Positions 1 through 11,144 of a stretch of 64,000 bases of DNA are shown piece after piece; within the stretch, counting starts at the first letter, position 1, and every line of letters begins with the position of its first letter. The stretch spans positions 1,054,001 through 1,118,000 of the forward strand of contig CAWIVS010000011.1 in assembly GCA_963839685.1 (NCBI GenBank). The letters are read 5' to 3'. Position numbers and translations under genes: made by a program. Source of the stretch: CADEED01 sp963839685 (GTDB lineage Bacteria; Pseudomonadota; Gammaproteobacteria; Steroidobacterales; Steroidobacteraceae). Under the pieces are notes generated by a model. That model searched no databases, was not told the origin of the DNA, and saw nothing but the letters and a program-made list of their open reading frames with translations.

Positions 1-1046
1 CGGTGATCGCACAGCTCGAGGGTTACGAGCTTCCAGCCGCAGCCTGGGAGAGCGACGTGCTCGCCGCGCGCCTCAACGACTACGATCCTCACTGGCTCGA
101 CAGCCTGTGCCTGTCGGGGCGGGCGTTGTGGGCGCGGCTGCAGCCGGCGAAGTCCGCCGGTGCGACTCCGGTGCGCAGCACGCCTGTTGCGTTGGTCACG
201 CGCCGCAACTGGGGACTCTGGAATACCCTGGCGGCCGCGCCGCATGAAGAGATGCAGCTGTCGCATGGCGCGCGCGGATTGTTCGAATTCTTGCGCGAAC
301 ACGGCGCGTCGTTCTTCGATGACATGGTTGCCGGCACGACGCTGTTGCGTTCCCAGGCCGAGACGGCGCTCGGTGAGCTGGTGTCCGCGGGGCTGGTGAA
401 TGCCGACAGTTTCAGCGGGCTGCGCGCGCTGCTGATTCCCAGTGACAAGAAGCGTCAACTGGCGACGCGGCGCCGGCGCATTGCTTTGTTCGGCCTCGAA
501 GACGCCGGGCGCTGGAGCCTGATCCGCAAGGGCCCTCGTTCGAAAGAAAGTGGTGCTGATCAGGCCGCTATGCTCGAACAAGTCGCCGAAATCCTGCTGC
601 GTCGTTACGGCGTGGTATTTCGCCGGCTGCTGGAACGCGAGGCGGACTGGTTGCCTCCCTGGCATGCGCTGCTGCGGGTCTTCCGGCGCCTCGAGGCGCA
701 GGGAAAAATCCGCGGCGGCCGCTTCGTGGCCGGCATGAGCGGCGAGCAATACGCATTGCCCGAGGCGGTCGCGGCGATGCGCGCGATTCGCCGACAGGAG
801 GCGCGCGGTGACTTCGTCTCGCTGTCGGCAGCCGATCCACTGAATTTCACCGGCATCATCACGCCGGGTGCGCGTGTACCCGCGTTGACTAACAACCGTG
901 TGCTGTATCGCGACGGGGTGCCCGTGGCGACCCACGCCGCGGGACAGTCCGACTTCCTGGTGGAGCTCGAGCCTGGCCGGGAGTGGGAAGCGCGCCAGGC
1001 GCTATTGCGAAGACGCCTGGTGCCGGGCACACGGGTGTCGAACTAG
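1..1046 (+). CDS. Lhr-type DEAD/DEAH helicase, C-terminal part (5' truncated)
   Basis: The reading frame is open from the window edge, so only the last ~347 residues are present. The end of the protein, with the motifs SAADPLNFTGIITPG and NNRVLYRDGVPVA, matches what I know of the C-terminal extension of long Lhr-family ATP-dependent helicases, which are usually about 1400-1500 residues and act in DNA repair. The helicase core (Walker A, DEAD box) would lie upstream of the window and cannot be checked. The visible part is winged-helix-like and rich in Arg and Leu. The 170 bases after the stop hold no clear gene. The family call rests on recognition of the C-terminal motifs only. Confidence 0.8.
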   Translation, partial: VIAQLEGYELPAAAWESDVLAARLNDYDPHWLDSLCLSGRALWARLQPAKSAGATPVRSTPVALVTRRNWGLWNTLAAAPHEEMQLSHGARGLFEFLREHGASFFDDMVAGTTLLRSQAETALGELVSAGLVNADSFSGLRALLIPSDKKRQLATRRRRIALFGLEDAGRWSLIRKGPRSKESGADQAAMLEQVAEILLRRYGVVFRRLLEREADWLPPWHALLRVFRRLEAQGKIRGGRFVAGMSGEQYALPEAVAAMRAIRRQEARGDFVSLSAADPLNFTGIITPGARVPALTNNRVLYRDGVPVATHAAGQSDFLVELEPGREWEARQALLRRRLVPGTRVSN

Positions 1047-1216
1047 TTGTCCGACATGTGACATAAGCCGGTGATTCATCAGGTGGAGGGGCCTCTGGGA
1101 GGCCGGGCGTCCCTGCCGCGGCCATGGATTTCCAGAGAGGCATCAGGTTGTGTCACCAGCGATCGATTTCTCCCACCTGCGGGGAGGAATATTTCGACCC
1201 ATGTGATTTCAGCCGA

Positions 1217-1810
1217 TCAGACCTGCACTTCGAGCTGATTGATCAGCCCCTCGGCCTTGGCCTTGGCGCCGCGCCCCTTGCGCACGGCATTGGCTGCCTG
1301 GCCCGAGGCGAACTCCGCGCCAGCCTCGGTCCACTCGGTTTTCAATGTTTCGAAGCCCGACTTCGCGGCCTCGAACCCTGCCTTGTCCATGCCTTTCGGG
1401 TACTTGCGTGACTTGCTGATCTGGTCGACCCTGGCCTGCAGCTTCTCGACCATCGGCGGCACGCTCGCGGTGAGCTCATTCCATTCGGACTGCGCCTCGG
1501 CGACCATTTCTTCGGCATGTGCCTTCGCGGTCGCGGTGGCCGTCTTGAGCGATTCGACGTCGGACCTGACGGCGGGCGCTGCCTGGAGCACGGCGCCATA
1601 GTCCTGCTTCGCCAGGTTCTCCTTCAGGCGATTGACCGAGGCCTCGACGGATTGCAGCTGTTCGGCGGAGTATTGCTGCGCGTCTGTGCGTATCTCGTTG
1701 AGCGAGGCTTCCAGCTGCGCGACCGCGTTCGCCGCGGGTTCCTTCTGACTCGTGCAGGCCGCGAACAACGCGACGGCGACGAGCGCGACGAGTTTTCCCG
1801 GGATGCGCAT
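1217..1810 (-). CDS. Putative lipoprotein with coiled coil
   Basis: This protein has 197 residues. The N-terminus is a lipoprotein signal: basic MRIPGK, a hydrophobic run, then LFAACTS with a lipobox-like FAAC, so Cys19 would be lipidated. The mature part is highly charged and Ala/Glu/Gln-rich with heptad-like spacing from about residue 25 to 130, which suggests a periplasmic coiled coil. It ends in a basic AVRKGRGAKAKAEG segment and a short hydrophobic tail. I do not recognise a named family. It converges with the Lhr gene and stands alone on its strand. It is probably a real gene because the signal peptide and composition are coherent, but its function is unknown. Confidence 0.7.
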   Translation of the reverse strand: MRIPGKLVALVAVALFAACTSQKEPAANAVAQLEASLNEIRTDAQQYSAEQLQSVEASVNRLKENLAKQDYGAVLQAAPAVRSDVESLKTATATAKAHAEEMVAEAQSEWNELTASVPPMVEKLQARVDQISKSRKYPKGMDKAGFEAAKSGFETLKTEWTEAGAEFASGQAANAVRKGRGAKAKAEGLINQLEVQV

Positions 1811-1921
1811 GACTTGTCCCCCGTGGTTGCCGGCAGGATGCGGCAGGCGCGCGGATTATGAACCCCGCACCCGCGAGCTACGATCAGAATCCGCCGACGT
1901 GGAAATCCGCCTTACGGCGGC

Positions 1922-2260
1922 TCACAACTGCGGAAAACCGGAGTCGTCGTCGCTTTGGTTCTTGGTGATGCGGAAGTAGACGCGACGGCTGGGGGTGTTT
2001 GGCGCGCTGATGAACACCACGGCGTAGCGGTCGAAGCCGATTTCAGTGAACTCATGGGGATCCGCGCTCCAGCCGGGGTAGTGCTGTTGCAGCCACCGCT
2101 TGATGGAGCGGTCCACCATGAGATCGGAGGTGGCGACGATGCGCACCGCGCTGTTGGGCGACATGCCCGGCGCCTGGGGGTTGGGAATATTGACCTGGGC
2201 AAACGCCGGCGCCGCTGCGCCTAACAATGTGACCGTGAGCAGGATGACGAACTTGTTCAT
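1922..2260 (-). CDS. Small exported protein of unknown function
   Basis: I chose the ATG at 2260, which is preceded by AAGGGGGTCAGC, a good ribosome binding site. A longer in-frame start at 2281 has none. The product has 112 residues. It begins with a clear Sec signal peptide (MNKFVILLTVTLLGAAAPAFA, cut after AFA), followed by a soluble domain of about 90 residues. A WLQQHYPGWSADPHEF segment and a VVFISAPNTPSRRVYFRI segment suggest a small alpha/beta fold. I do not recognise the family. It lies between the lipoprotein and the SARP regulator, with about 110 bases on each side. Confidence 0.7.
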   Translation of the reverse strand: MNKFVILLTVTLLGAAAPAFAQVNIPNPQAPGMSPNSAVRIVATSDLMVDRSIKRWLQQHYPGWSADPHEFTEIGFDRYAVVFISAPNTPSRRVYFRITKNQSDDDSGFPQL

Positions 2261-2392
2261 GCTGACCCCCTTGCGATGCAATAAATCACAGTCGTCGAAG
2301 GGGCGTCAATTGCGTGTTCTGTCCCGATCGCGCGCCGCCACGGGACCGCGCGACGGCGCCGGAAACATGACGAAAATCAGTGTGCTGCGCTT

Positions 2393-4402
2393 TCATTTCA
2401 TCCCGATGGAATTCGCGCCGCGCGTGAACAGTGCTGCCGCGTCATCCGAGTAGCGGAAGGCCGCGAGGAAATCCGCCATGGCGTAGTTGGGCACGCGCTG
2501 GCGGATCTTCGCCTTGTAGGTGTTGGCCTCGTCGATCCGGCCGGCGAGACCGAGCGTGAAAGCTGCGATCGCCATGATGTGATGGTGGGCATTCGGGCGA
2601 GCGGCGGCCTTCATGGCCCACTCCGCCGCCTCGTGATATTCACCGAGGCGCGCGAGGCCGACGGCGCGGGTGCCGAGCATGGCGAACAGCATCGGGTCGA
2701 AGGGTGAGAGATTGCGCGAGTGATCGGAGAACGAAATGGCCGCGCGCGGGTCGCCGGCCTGCGAATGAACGAAGGCCAGCGTGTAGTGCGCCGTGGCGAA
2801 ATTCGGCGACAGGTCTACGGCGCTCTCGAGCTCGGTGATGCACTGTTCCTGGCTGCCGCGCAGCCATAAGGCGCGACCCATGGCCCAGTGCGCGGCGGGA
2901 TCGCGGTCGTCGACCATCAGGCTTTTGCCGGCGGCATCGTAGGCGCGATCGATCTCGGGGCCGGGCTTCTTCCAGCCGAGAAATGCATTCTGGAAGTGCG
3001 CAAACGACAGTCCGGCGTAGGCCCGCGCGAAGGTGGGATCGAGATCGACGGCCTGCGCGAAGAATTGCCGCGCGCGTTCATTGTCCGCCTTGTTGAAGCG
3101 ATACATGTGCCACAGCCCGCGGTGATGCGCTTCCCAGGCGTCGAGCGAGGTGGGCGCCTTCAGGATGGCGCGATTGCGCTCCATCATTTCGATTTCGTGG
3201 GCCACCGCCGCCACGATGCGATCGCCGATCTCGTCGAGCACCTCGAGCGTGTCGCTGATGGTGTCATCGAACACCTCCGCCCAGATGATGCGGGCGGTGC
3301 GCGTCTCGATGAGATCGACGTTCACGGTGATGCGGCGCGCATTACGGCGTACCGCGCCGCTCACCACGTAGTCCACGTTGAGCATGCGCCCGGCTTCTTC
3401 GGGCCCGATGCCGCGGTCGCGCAGCGTGAAAGTGGTTCCCTGCGCGATCACGAACATGCTGCGCAGCTTCGAGAGCCGCACGATGACGTCGTGAGCCAGT
3501 GCATCGGCCACACCGCCGCGCTTGTCGGCCTCGCTCGAGCGGTCCACGAAGGGCATCACGGCCAGCGACGCGCGCCGCGCCGGCGCGTCCGGCGTGAACT
3601 GGCGAATCTCGGTGAGATTGGCGCTCACCAGCTCGAGCTTCGGGCCGGGCTGCGACTGCAGGGCTGACGCCTCGCGCGCGCGTCGCCAGATCTCGCGCAG
3701 CGGGGCGCTGTCGAGTCCGTCGGCTTCGAATAGTTTGCTGGCGCTGGCCAGGTGCGCTTCGCCTTCGGCGATCCGTTGTTGCCGGGCGAGCGACGTCAGC
3801 AGAAGTTCATGAGCATTGCGGTCGAATGGTGAAAGTTTGAGCCATTCATCGACATACGGAGCGGCGCTTTCATGCGGCAGCGAGCGCGCGAGGTGCTCGA
3901 GCAGCACGGTCTGGATGCCGCGAAAACGGCGCCGCTCGGCGGTGATCCAGGCATCGAACATCGGGCTGCGCGCGATCTCCAGGCCTTCGAGCAATTCACC
4001 CTTGTAGAGAGCGGCGAGATCGCGCTGCCGTTCGACGCCTAACTTCTGGATGCCGTGCTCCGGCGCGCGCGTGACCTCGAGCGTATCGACCGTGCAATCG
4101 GTGAGGTCGAGCCGCATGGTCGAGCCATCGGCAATGACCCGCTTGCGATCGGAGTCGAGCAGTCCACGGATCTTCGACAGGCACCAGCGCAGTTCGCCGC
4201 GCGGATCGTTGGGAATATCCCAGAGCAGCTCGCAGACCTGGGTGCGCGCCACCGGCCGGCTCGCGAGCACCAGGTAGCCGAGCAGCGCGCGCACCTTGCG
4301 GGAGGCGGGCAGCTTTACGACGTCACCGCCGCGCGACAGTTCCAGAGGTCCGAGCAGCCGGAAGGTGAGTGATTCCACGGGCTTTCCCACGCTGGTTACC
4401 AC
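2393..4402 (-). CDS. SARP/BTAD-type transcriptional regulator with TolB-like and TPR domains
   Basis: This is a regulator of 669 residues. The N-terminal ~100 residues (FRLLGPLELSRGG... RKVRALLGYLVLASRP) form an OmpR/PhoB-like winged helix. It is followed by a bacterial transcriptional activator domain (about 105-245), as in SARP regulators. Residues ~285-410 (LAVMPFVDRS... VDYVVSGAVRR) resemble the TolB/FlgO N-terminal-like domain found in adenylate-cyclase-type TPR regulators. The remainder is TPR repeats (AMGRALWLRGSQEQCI, AHYTLAFVHSQAGDPRAAI). It is transcribed divergently from the methyltransferase at 4451 with only 48 bases between the two starts, so it may control that gene; this is inference. 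The effector ligand is unknown. Confidence 0.85.
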   Translation of the reverse strand: MVTSVGKPVESLTFRLLGPLELSRGGDVVKLPASRKVRALLGYLVLASRPVARTQVCELLWDIPNDPRGELRWCLSKIRGLLDSDRKRVIADGSTMRLDLTDCTVDTLEVTRAPEHGIQKLGVERQRDLAALYKGELLEGLEIARSPMFDAWITAERRRFRGIQTVLLEHLARSLPHESAAPYVDEWLKLSPFDRNAHELLLTSLARQQRIAEGEAHLASASKLFEADGLDSAPLREIWRRAREASALQSQPGPKLELVSANLTEIRQFTPDAPARRASLAVMPFVDRSSEADKRGGVADALAHDVIVRLSKLRSMFVIAQGTTFTLRDRGIGPEEAGRMLNVDYVVSGAVRRNARRITVNVDLIETRTARIIWAEVFDDTISDTLEVLDEIGDRIVAAVAHEIEMMERNRAILKAPTSLDAWEAHHRGLWHMYRFNKADNERARQFFAQAVDLDPTFARAYAGLSFAHFQNAFLGWKKPGPEIDRAYDAAGKSLMVDDRDPAAHWAMGRALWLRGSQEQCITELESAVDLSPNFATAHYTLAFVHSQAGDPRAAISFSDHSRNLSPFDPMLFAMLGTRAVGLARLGEYHEAAEWAMKAAARPNAHHHIMAIAAFTLGLAGRIDEANTYKAKIRQRVPNYAMADFLAAFRYSDDAAALFTRGANSIGMK

Positions 4403-4450
4403 GCCGGCTCCTTAACTTCACAGTCGCTGAGTTGTTTGAGGAGGGAGCCC

Positions 4451-5281
4451 ATGAATCTGAGTCTGTCTCGTAATGTCCCGCGAATCGATCACCGGGAAAT
4501 CCAGGCCCGCCAGCGTACCGCCTGGGCGAGTGGCGATTATGCCGTCGCGGGCAATGCCCTGCAGATAGTCAGCGAGGAGCTGTGTGAAAGCGTGAATTTG
4601 TGCCAGGACGAGCACCTGCTGGACGTCGCCGCCGGCAGCTTTCATGCGTCCATCGCGGCTGCCCGTCGCTGGTGCGAGGTCACCGCCACGGACCATGCCT
4701 CCGACCTGACCAACCGCAGCGGCCAGCGCGCCGAAGCCGCCGCCGTCGGAGTGCGGTTCGTCGACGCGGACGCCGAGGCATTGCCGTTCTCCGACCAGAA
4801 TTTCGGCGCCGTGCTCTCGGCCTTCGGGGCCATGTTCGCAGCCGACCAGGAACGCGCCGCCTCGGAGATGATCCGGGTCTGCCGCCGCGGCGGCCGCGTA
4901 GGACTCGCCAATTGGACGCCCGACGGCTTCATTGGCCAGTTGTTTGCCACCGTGACGAAGCATGTCCCGCAGGCGACCTGCGGTCCGGCGCCGTTCCAAT
5001 GGGGCACCGCGGGCCGTCTCGAAGACTTGTTTGGCGTCTACGGGATCGTCGAGTCATCACTCAAGCGCGTGGCGCTGCGCGCCCGGACACCGATGGACTG
5101 GGTCGACAAGCTGCGCGCAGGTTATGCGCCGGTGTTGAAGGCCTGCTCGTTGCTCGAGCCTTCCCGGCAGAAGGCATTTCGCGGTGACCTGCTGGAGCTC
5201 GTCACCCGCTTCAATCGCGCCGGTGACTCGTCGATGTTGGTGGATGCCGCGTACCTGGAAGTGGTGGTGACGCGCCGCTAG
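4451..5281 (+). CDS. Class I SAM-dependent methyltransferase
   Basis: The start is ATG 4451, directly preceded by GAGGAGGGAGCCC. An upstream TTG at 4436 sits next to this ribosome binding site and is unlikely. The product has 276 residues. It resembles a methyltransferase group with N-terminal QRTAWASGDYAVAGNALQIV, then motif I LLDVAAGSFHAS, an acidic VDADAEALPF (motif II/III) and GGRVGLANWTPDGFIGQLF. Motif I normally reads AAGNGNAS; here the Gly-rich turn is AGSFHAS, which is unusual and could weaken SAM binding. The substrate is unknown. The gene is divergent from the SARP regulator, a plausible regulator-target pair. Confidence 0.85.
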   Translation: MNLSLSRNVPRIDHREIQARQRTAWASGDYAVAGNALQIVSEELCESVNLCQDEHLLDVAAGSFHASIAAARRWCEVTATDHASDLTNRSGQRAEAAAVGVRFVDADAEALPFSDQNFGAVLSAFGAMFAADQERAASEMIRVCRRGGRVGLANWTPDGFIGQLFATVTKHVPQATCGPAPFQWGTAGRLEDLFGVYGIVESSLKRVALRARTPMDWVDKLRAGYAPVLKACSLLEPSRQKAFRGDLLELVTRFNRAGDSSMLVDAAYLEVVVTRR

Positions 5282-5287
5282 ATGTCA

Positions 5288-5452
5288 TCAGGCGTCGTCG
5301 GTCTCGTCGAGCATCTGTTCGAGGCGTTCCGGGTGCTGGTTGATCTCGGGTATCTGTGCGGCGCGGCGCCGCTGCGCGCGCAGGCGGGCGCGGCCGACCG
5401 CGGCTGCGACTATGCAGCCCGCGAGAACCATGAAAGCGACTTTCCAAATCAT
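5288..5452 (-). CDS. Possible small single-span membrane protein
   Basis: This is a 54-residue frame starting at ATG 5452 (MIWKVAFMVLAGCIVAAAVG), giving one clear transmembrane helix. A basic stretch RARLRAQRRRAAQ follows, then an acidic tail LEQMLDETDDA. The topology (helix, positive cytoplasmic side, acidic tail) is sensible. There is no strong ribosome binding site and no family I recognise. It converges with the methyltransferase and ends 6 bases from it. A longer in-frame extension to 5563 would overlap the start of the aminotransferase and has unconvincing composition. Confidence 0.4.
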   Translation of the reverse strand: MIWKVAFMVLAGCIVAAAVGRARLRAQRRRAAQIPEINQHPERLEQMLDETDDA

Positions 5453-5547
5453 CGAGGTTTTCCGGATTTCCCTGTCAAGACACGCTGGTGCGCGCCCGAA
5501 GCGCGACTGACATTGCCGGCGCCCCGGCCGCACAACATCATAGCGCC

Positions 5548-6657
5548 ATGAAAGTCCCTCCATTCAAGCTGGACGCCTGGCTCGCGGCGCATGAATTCGC
5601 CAGCCCGCCGATTCGCTACAACCTGGCCTCGAGCACAGGTCCGATCTGGACCCTGGCCGAATTGATGGCGCTGGGTGGCGCCAGTCAGTCAGTGCTCGCG
5701 GACGTGAGGTTGTCCTACGCACCGCCACAGGGCAGCAAACTACTGCGGCAACGCATCGCCTCTTTGCATGGTGTCGATCCGGACCAGGTGCTGGTGATGA
5801 CCGGGGCATCGGAGGCGTTGATCGCGCTCACCTGCCTGTTCGCCGCGCCCGGTGCTTCGATCGTGGTGCCGCGCCCGGCCTATCCCGCGGTGCCGGTGCT
5901 GGCGCGTGCCTGGGGCGTGCAGGTGCGTGAATACGCGTTGCGACCGGATTATGGTTACGCGCAGACCGCGGAAAGTGTACTGACCGCTGTCGATGCCTCG
6001 ACACGCGTGGTGTTCGTCAATACGCCTCACAACCCTACCGGGTCAGTGATGCCGGCCAACGAGCAGCGCAAGCTGGCCGAGGTGCTCGCCGCGCGCGGGA
6101 TTCCGCTCATCGTCGACGAGGTCTATCACCCGCTGTACCACAGCGCCCCCATTCCAAGTGCCGCAAAGCTGCCCAACACCATCGTACTTGGCGATTTTGC
6201 GAAGGCGCTGTCGATCCCGGGTCTGCGCATCGGCTGGCTGATCGACGCCGACCCCGAACGACGCGAAGCGTTACTCGATCTGCGCAGTTATTTCACGATC
6301 TCCGGATCGCCGCTCACCGAGGCCATTGGCGCACATGCCCTGGCGCATGCGGACACGATTCTCGACCGGCTCAGGTCCGTGTCCCAGGCGAATCTTGGCT
6401 TGCTCACGAAATTCATGCACGAGCACCGCGAGGCACTGGGGTGGACGCCGCCGGCCGGCGGGACCACGTGTTTCCCCTGGTTGCGGGATGGTCGCGATGC
6501 GCGGCCATTGTGCGAGACGCTGGCCAAGGCCGGCGTGCTGGTTGCTCCGGGTGACTGCTTCGAGATGCCGTCCCATTTCAGGCTCGGTGTCGGTGCCCTG
6601 GTGAACGGTTACCAGGACGCGCTCGACATCTTTCACTCGGTGCTGGCCGGCTTCTGA
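5548..6657 (+). CDS. Class I/II PLP-dependent aminotransferase
   Basis: I chose ATG 5548 (MKVPPFKLDAWLAAHEF). The in-frame extension upstream runs back over the small membrane frame and is not protein-like. The product has 369 residues and fold-type I features: LSYAPPQGSKLLRQRIA, VMTGASEALIAL, FVNTPHNPTGSVM (substrate/PLP loop), VDEVYHPLY (PLP-contacting Asp), and GDFAKALSIPGLRIGW, where the Lys should form the Schiff base. The substrate cannot be read from sequence. The gene ends 57 bases before a strong hairpin that probably stops its transcript. Confidence 0.9.
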   Translation: MKVPPFKLDAWLAAHEFASPPIRYNLASSTGPIWTLAELMALGGASQSVLADVRLSYAPPQGSKLLRQRIASLHGVDPDQVLVMTGASEALIALTCLFAAPGASIVVPRPAYPAVPVLARAWGVQVREYALRPDYGYAQTAESVLTAVDASTRVVFVNTPHNPTGSVMPANEQRKLAEVLAARGIPLIVDEVYHPLYHSAPIPSAAKLPNTIVLGDFAKALSIPGLRIGWLIDADPERREALLDLRSYFTISGSPLTEAIGAHALAHADTILDRLRSVSQANLGLLTKFMHEHREALGWTPPAGGTTCFPWLRDGRDARPLCETLAKAGVLVAPGDCFEMPSHFRLGVGALVNGYQDALDIFHSVLAGF

Positions 6658-6714
6658 CGCGCTGCGGCGGAGAACAGGGCCTCCGATCACACGCCGAACT
6701 GACCTCCCGAATGA

Positions 6715-6747
6715 AAAAGGCCGCGTTTCCGCGGCCTTTTCTTTTCT
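6715..6747. terminator. Bidirectional intrinsic terminator between aminotransferase and rpoD
   Basis: There is a perfect 11-bp stem, AAAAGGCCGCG / CGCGGCCTTTT, with a TTTC loop (6715-6740), followed by a T-rich run. The A-run on its left side supplies a T-run on the other strand. The two flanking genes converge here, so it probably ends both the aminotransferase and the rpoD transcripts. Confidence 0.85.
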
Positions 6748-6749
6748 TG

Positions 6750-8957
<2,208 letters not shown>

Positions 8958-9044
8958 GAGATTCCGGCGCTAGGGCGTATTGCGGTACGGCACCGTGGGG
9001 GTTGCCGACGGCGTGATCAATGGGGGTTGCGGGAAAGGGGCGGC

Positions 9045-9073
9045 ATTCTACGCAAATGACGGTGGCTTGACAA
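9045..9073 (-). promoter_or_regulatory. Sigma-70 promoter for rpoD
   Basis: On the minus strand, TTGTCA (-35, 5 of 6 to consensus, 9068-9073) is followed by exactly 17 bases and then TAGAAT (-10, 5 of 6, 9045-9050). Transcription would start near 9038, about 80 bases before the rpoD start. It lies between dnaG and rpoD, so rpoD can be made independently of the upstream operon genes. Confidence 0.7.
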
Positions 9074-9167
9074 AACGAAAATCGCCAGCCGGTCAATGAC
9101 TTCCGTACGAGTTTGACACCTGGAACAACGCAAAATTCGGGCCAAAAGGGTCAAGACTGAAAAGTTT

Positions 9168-11024
9168 TTATCGGCCCGCCGTGCCTGTTCCCGGCCCCTG
9201 CGAGGCGCCCTTGCTCCGCGCCATGGCGACATTCAGTTCGCGCAGCTCGGCGCGCTCGTCTTCGGTGAGCTCGCTTTTGTCGATCAGCTCCTGATGGCGA
9301 CGCAGGGTGGGTTCCATGGCGAGCGCCGAAATCGCCGCGGCCAGCTCGAGTGCGGCACCCGACTCTTCGATGCCCGGCAATTCCTCCTGCGCCAGCGTCG
9401 TCATCCGACCCACCTCCGGCCGCTCGCGCCAGCGCGTGAGCAGCACTCCGGTATTGGCGGCTGGTTCCTGCTGCAGCTGATCGATGAGCTCGAACAGGAA
9501 GCGGGAGCCGGGGTCGTCCGCCAGTTCCAGCAGGGTCAACTGCGCGCCGGAAACAGCGCCTGCCACCCCGGGGAAGTGCACCAGCAACTTGACTGCCTTG
9601 GTCACCAGCCCTTTGCCACCGCCGCCATCGCGCGGCCGGGTCTGCCGGCCGCCGCCGGCCGCACGCCCAGGCTCCGGGTGCGTCGTTCCCGTCAGATGCA
9701 CGCCGGCAGAGTCCGAGGTCTCGTTGAACCATAATTGGTTCAATCTGGCGGCCGGCAGGCGAATAGATTCAGATAACCGTTCAATGAGCAGATCGCGATA
9801 GACGCCGGGGGCGACCTTGGCCACCAGCGGTCGGGCCGCCTCGGCGAATTGGGCGCGGCCGTCCGCATGGCTCAAATCCACCGGCTCCGCCAGTGCCGCC
9901 GCCAGGTACTCGGACAGCGGCAGTGCCCCCTCGAGGCGCTTCTCGAAGGCTTCGCGGCCTTCCTCGCCGACCAGCGAGTCCGGGTCGTGACCTTCGGGCA
10001 GGAACAGGAACCGGATCTGGCGACCGTCGCGCGCCTCGGGCAGCGCGTTGCCCAGCGCGCGCCACGCGGCCGCCCGCCCGGCTTTGTCACCGTCGAAGCA
10101 GAACACCACCTCGTTCACCAGCTTGAAGACGCGGCGCAGGTGTTCCGGGGTGGTGGCGGTACCGAGCGTCGCCACGGCATAACACACGCCGGCCTGGTGC
10201 AGCCGCGCGACGTCCATGTATCCCTCGACCACGAGGAGTCTCTTCAAGGTAGCGCGGCTCTGGCGCACCTCGTACAGGCCATACAGCTCGCGGCCCTTGT
10301 GAAACAGCAGGGTCTCGGGGGAGTTGAGGTACTTGGGTTCGCCCTGATCGATGATGCGGCCACCAAAGGCCAGCACCCGTCCGCGTGAATCGCGGATGGG
10401 GAACATCAGGCGGTCGCGAAATCGATCGTAGTAGCGATCGAGCGTGCGCGAGTCGGTGCGCTCGCGCTCGATGACCAGTCCGCACTCGAACAGCACCTTG
10501 CGGTCCGCGTCCGTGGATCCGAAGCGCTTCAGCACCTCGTTCCAGGAATTCGGCGCGAAACCGATCATGAATTTGTCGAGGGTTTCGCGCGTGAGACCGC
10601 GCTTGTTCGCATAGTCCCTGGCGCGCGCGTCGCCCGGCAACACGCCCGCGAAATACTTCGCCACCTTGAGGTTCAGATCGTAGAGCGGCTGCGTGCTGCC
10701 AGTATTGTCCGGCTGACTCGACGCTTCACGCGGCACCTCGAGGCCCAGCCGCCCGGCGAGCTCCTCGATGGCTTCGGGAAAACTCAGCTTGTCGTATTCC
10801 ATGAGAAAGCCCAGCGCCGTGCCATGCGCTCCGCAGCCGAAGCAGTGATAGAACTGCTTCTGCGGGCTCACCCAGAACGATGGGGTTTTCTCGTTGTGGA
10901 ACGGGCAGCAGGCGCGGTACTCGCGGCCGGCTTTCTTGAGCTCGACTCGCGAACCGATGAGCTCGACGATGTCCGCACGTGCGGTCAGCTCGTCGATGAA
11001 ACCCTGCGGAATACGGCCGGCCAT
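9168..11024 (-). CDS. dnaG: DNA primase DnaG
   Basis: This protein has 618 residues and makes RNA primers at the replication fork. The N-terminal zinc-binding domain has Cys40, His43, Cys61 and Cys64 (CPFHNEKTPSF and YHCFGCGAHG). The catalytic core carries PIRDSRGRVLAFGGRI, the Toprim glutamate motif LLVVEGYMDV and the metal-binding FCFDGDKAGRAA. The C-terminal ~150 residues form the less conserved DnaB-interacting region. It starts with ATG at 11024, only 11 bases from the left arm of a palindromic repeat, so the repeat lies in the leader of dnaG inside the operon. Confidence 0.97.
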   Translation of the reverse strand: MAGRIPQGFIDELTARADIVELIGSRVELKKAGREYRACCPFHNEKTPSFWVSPQKQFYHCFGCGAHGTALGFLMEYDKLSFPEAIEELAGRLGLEVPREASSQPDNTGSTQPLYDLNLKVAKYFAGVLPGDARARDYANKRGLTRETLDKFMIGFAPNSWNEVLKRFGSTDADRKVLFECGLVIERERTDSRTLDRYYDRFRDRLMFPIRDSRGRVLAFGGRIIDQGEPKYLNSPETLLFHKGRELYGLYEVRQSRATLKRLLVVEGYMDVARLHQAGVCYAVATLGTATTPEHLRRVFKLVNEVVFCFDGDKAGRAAAWRALGNALPEARDGRQIRFLFLPEGHDPDSLVGEEGREAFEKRLEGALPLSEYLAAALAEPVDLSHADGRAQFAEAARPLVAKVAPGVYRDLLIERLSESIRLPAARLNQLWFNETSDSAGVHLTGTTHPEPGRAAGGGRQTRPRDGGGGKGLVTKAVKLLVHFPGVAGAVSGAQLTLLELADDPGSRFLFELIDQLQQEPAANTGVLLTRWRERPEVGRMTTLAQEELPGIEESGAALELAAAISALAMEPTLRRHQELIDKSELTEDERAELRELNVAMARSKGASQGPGTGTAGR

Positions 11025-11035
11025 GCTGGCAGTCT

Positions 11036-11144
11036 AAATGGGGACAAGAAAATGGGGACATCCCTATTTTCCGTTCGGACTCTGAGATCGTCGCGCACGC
11101 CGCCTTCGGAAAATACGGATGTCCCCATTTTCTTGTCCGCATTT
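11036..11144. repeat. 109-bp palindromic repeat element
   Basis: Two 38-base arms (11036-11073 and 11107-11144) are inverted copies of each other with two mismatches. They begin AAATGGGGACAAGAAAATGG and enclose a 33-base centre. The RNA would form a long hairpin. The element fills the gap between the small membrane gene and dnaG, and its right edge runs into the TAA stop of that gene. A shorter relative with the same AAATGGGGAC ends lies at 19028-19059. It looks like a REP- or MITE-type element; no transposase is linked to it. Confidence 0.8.
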
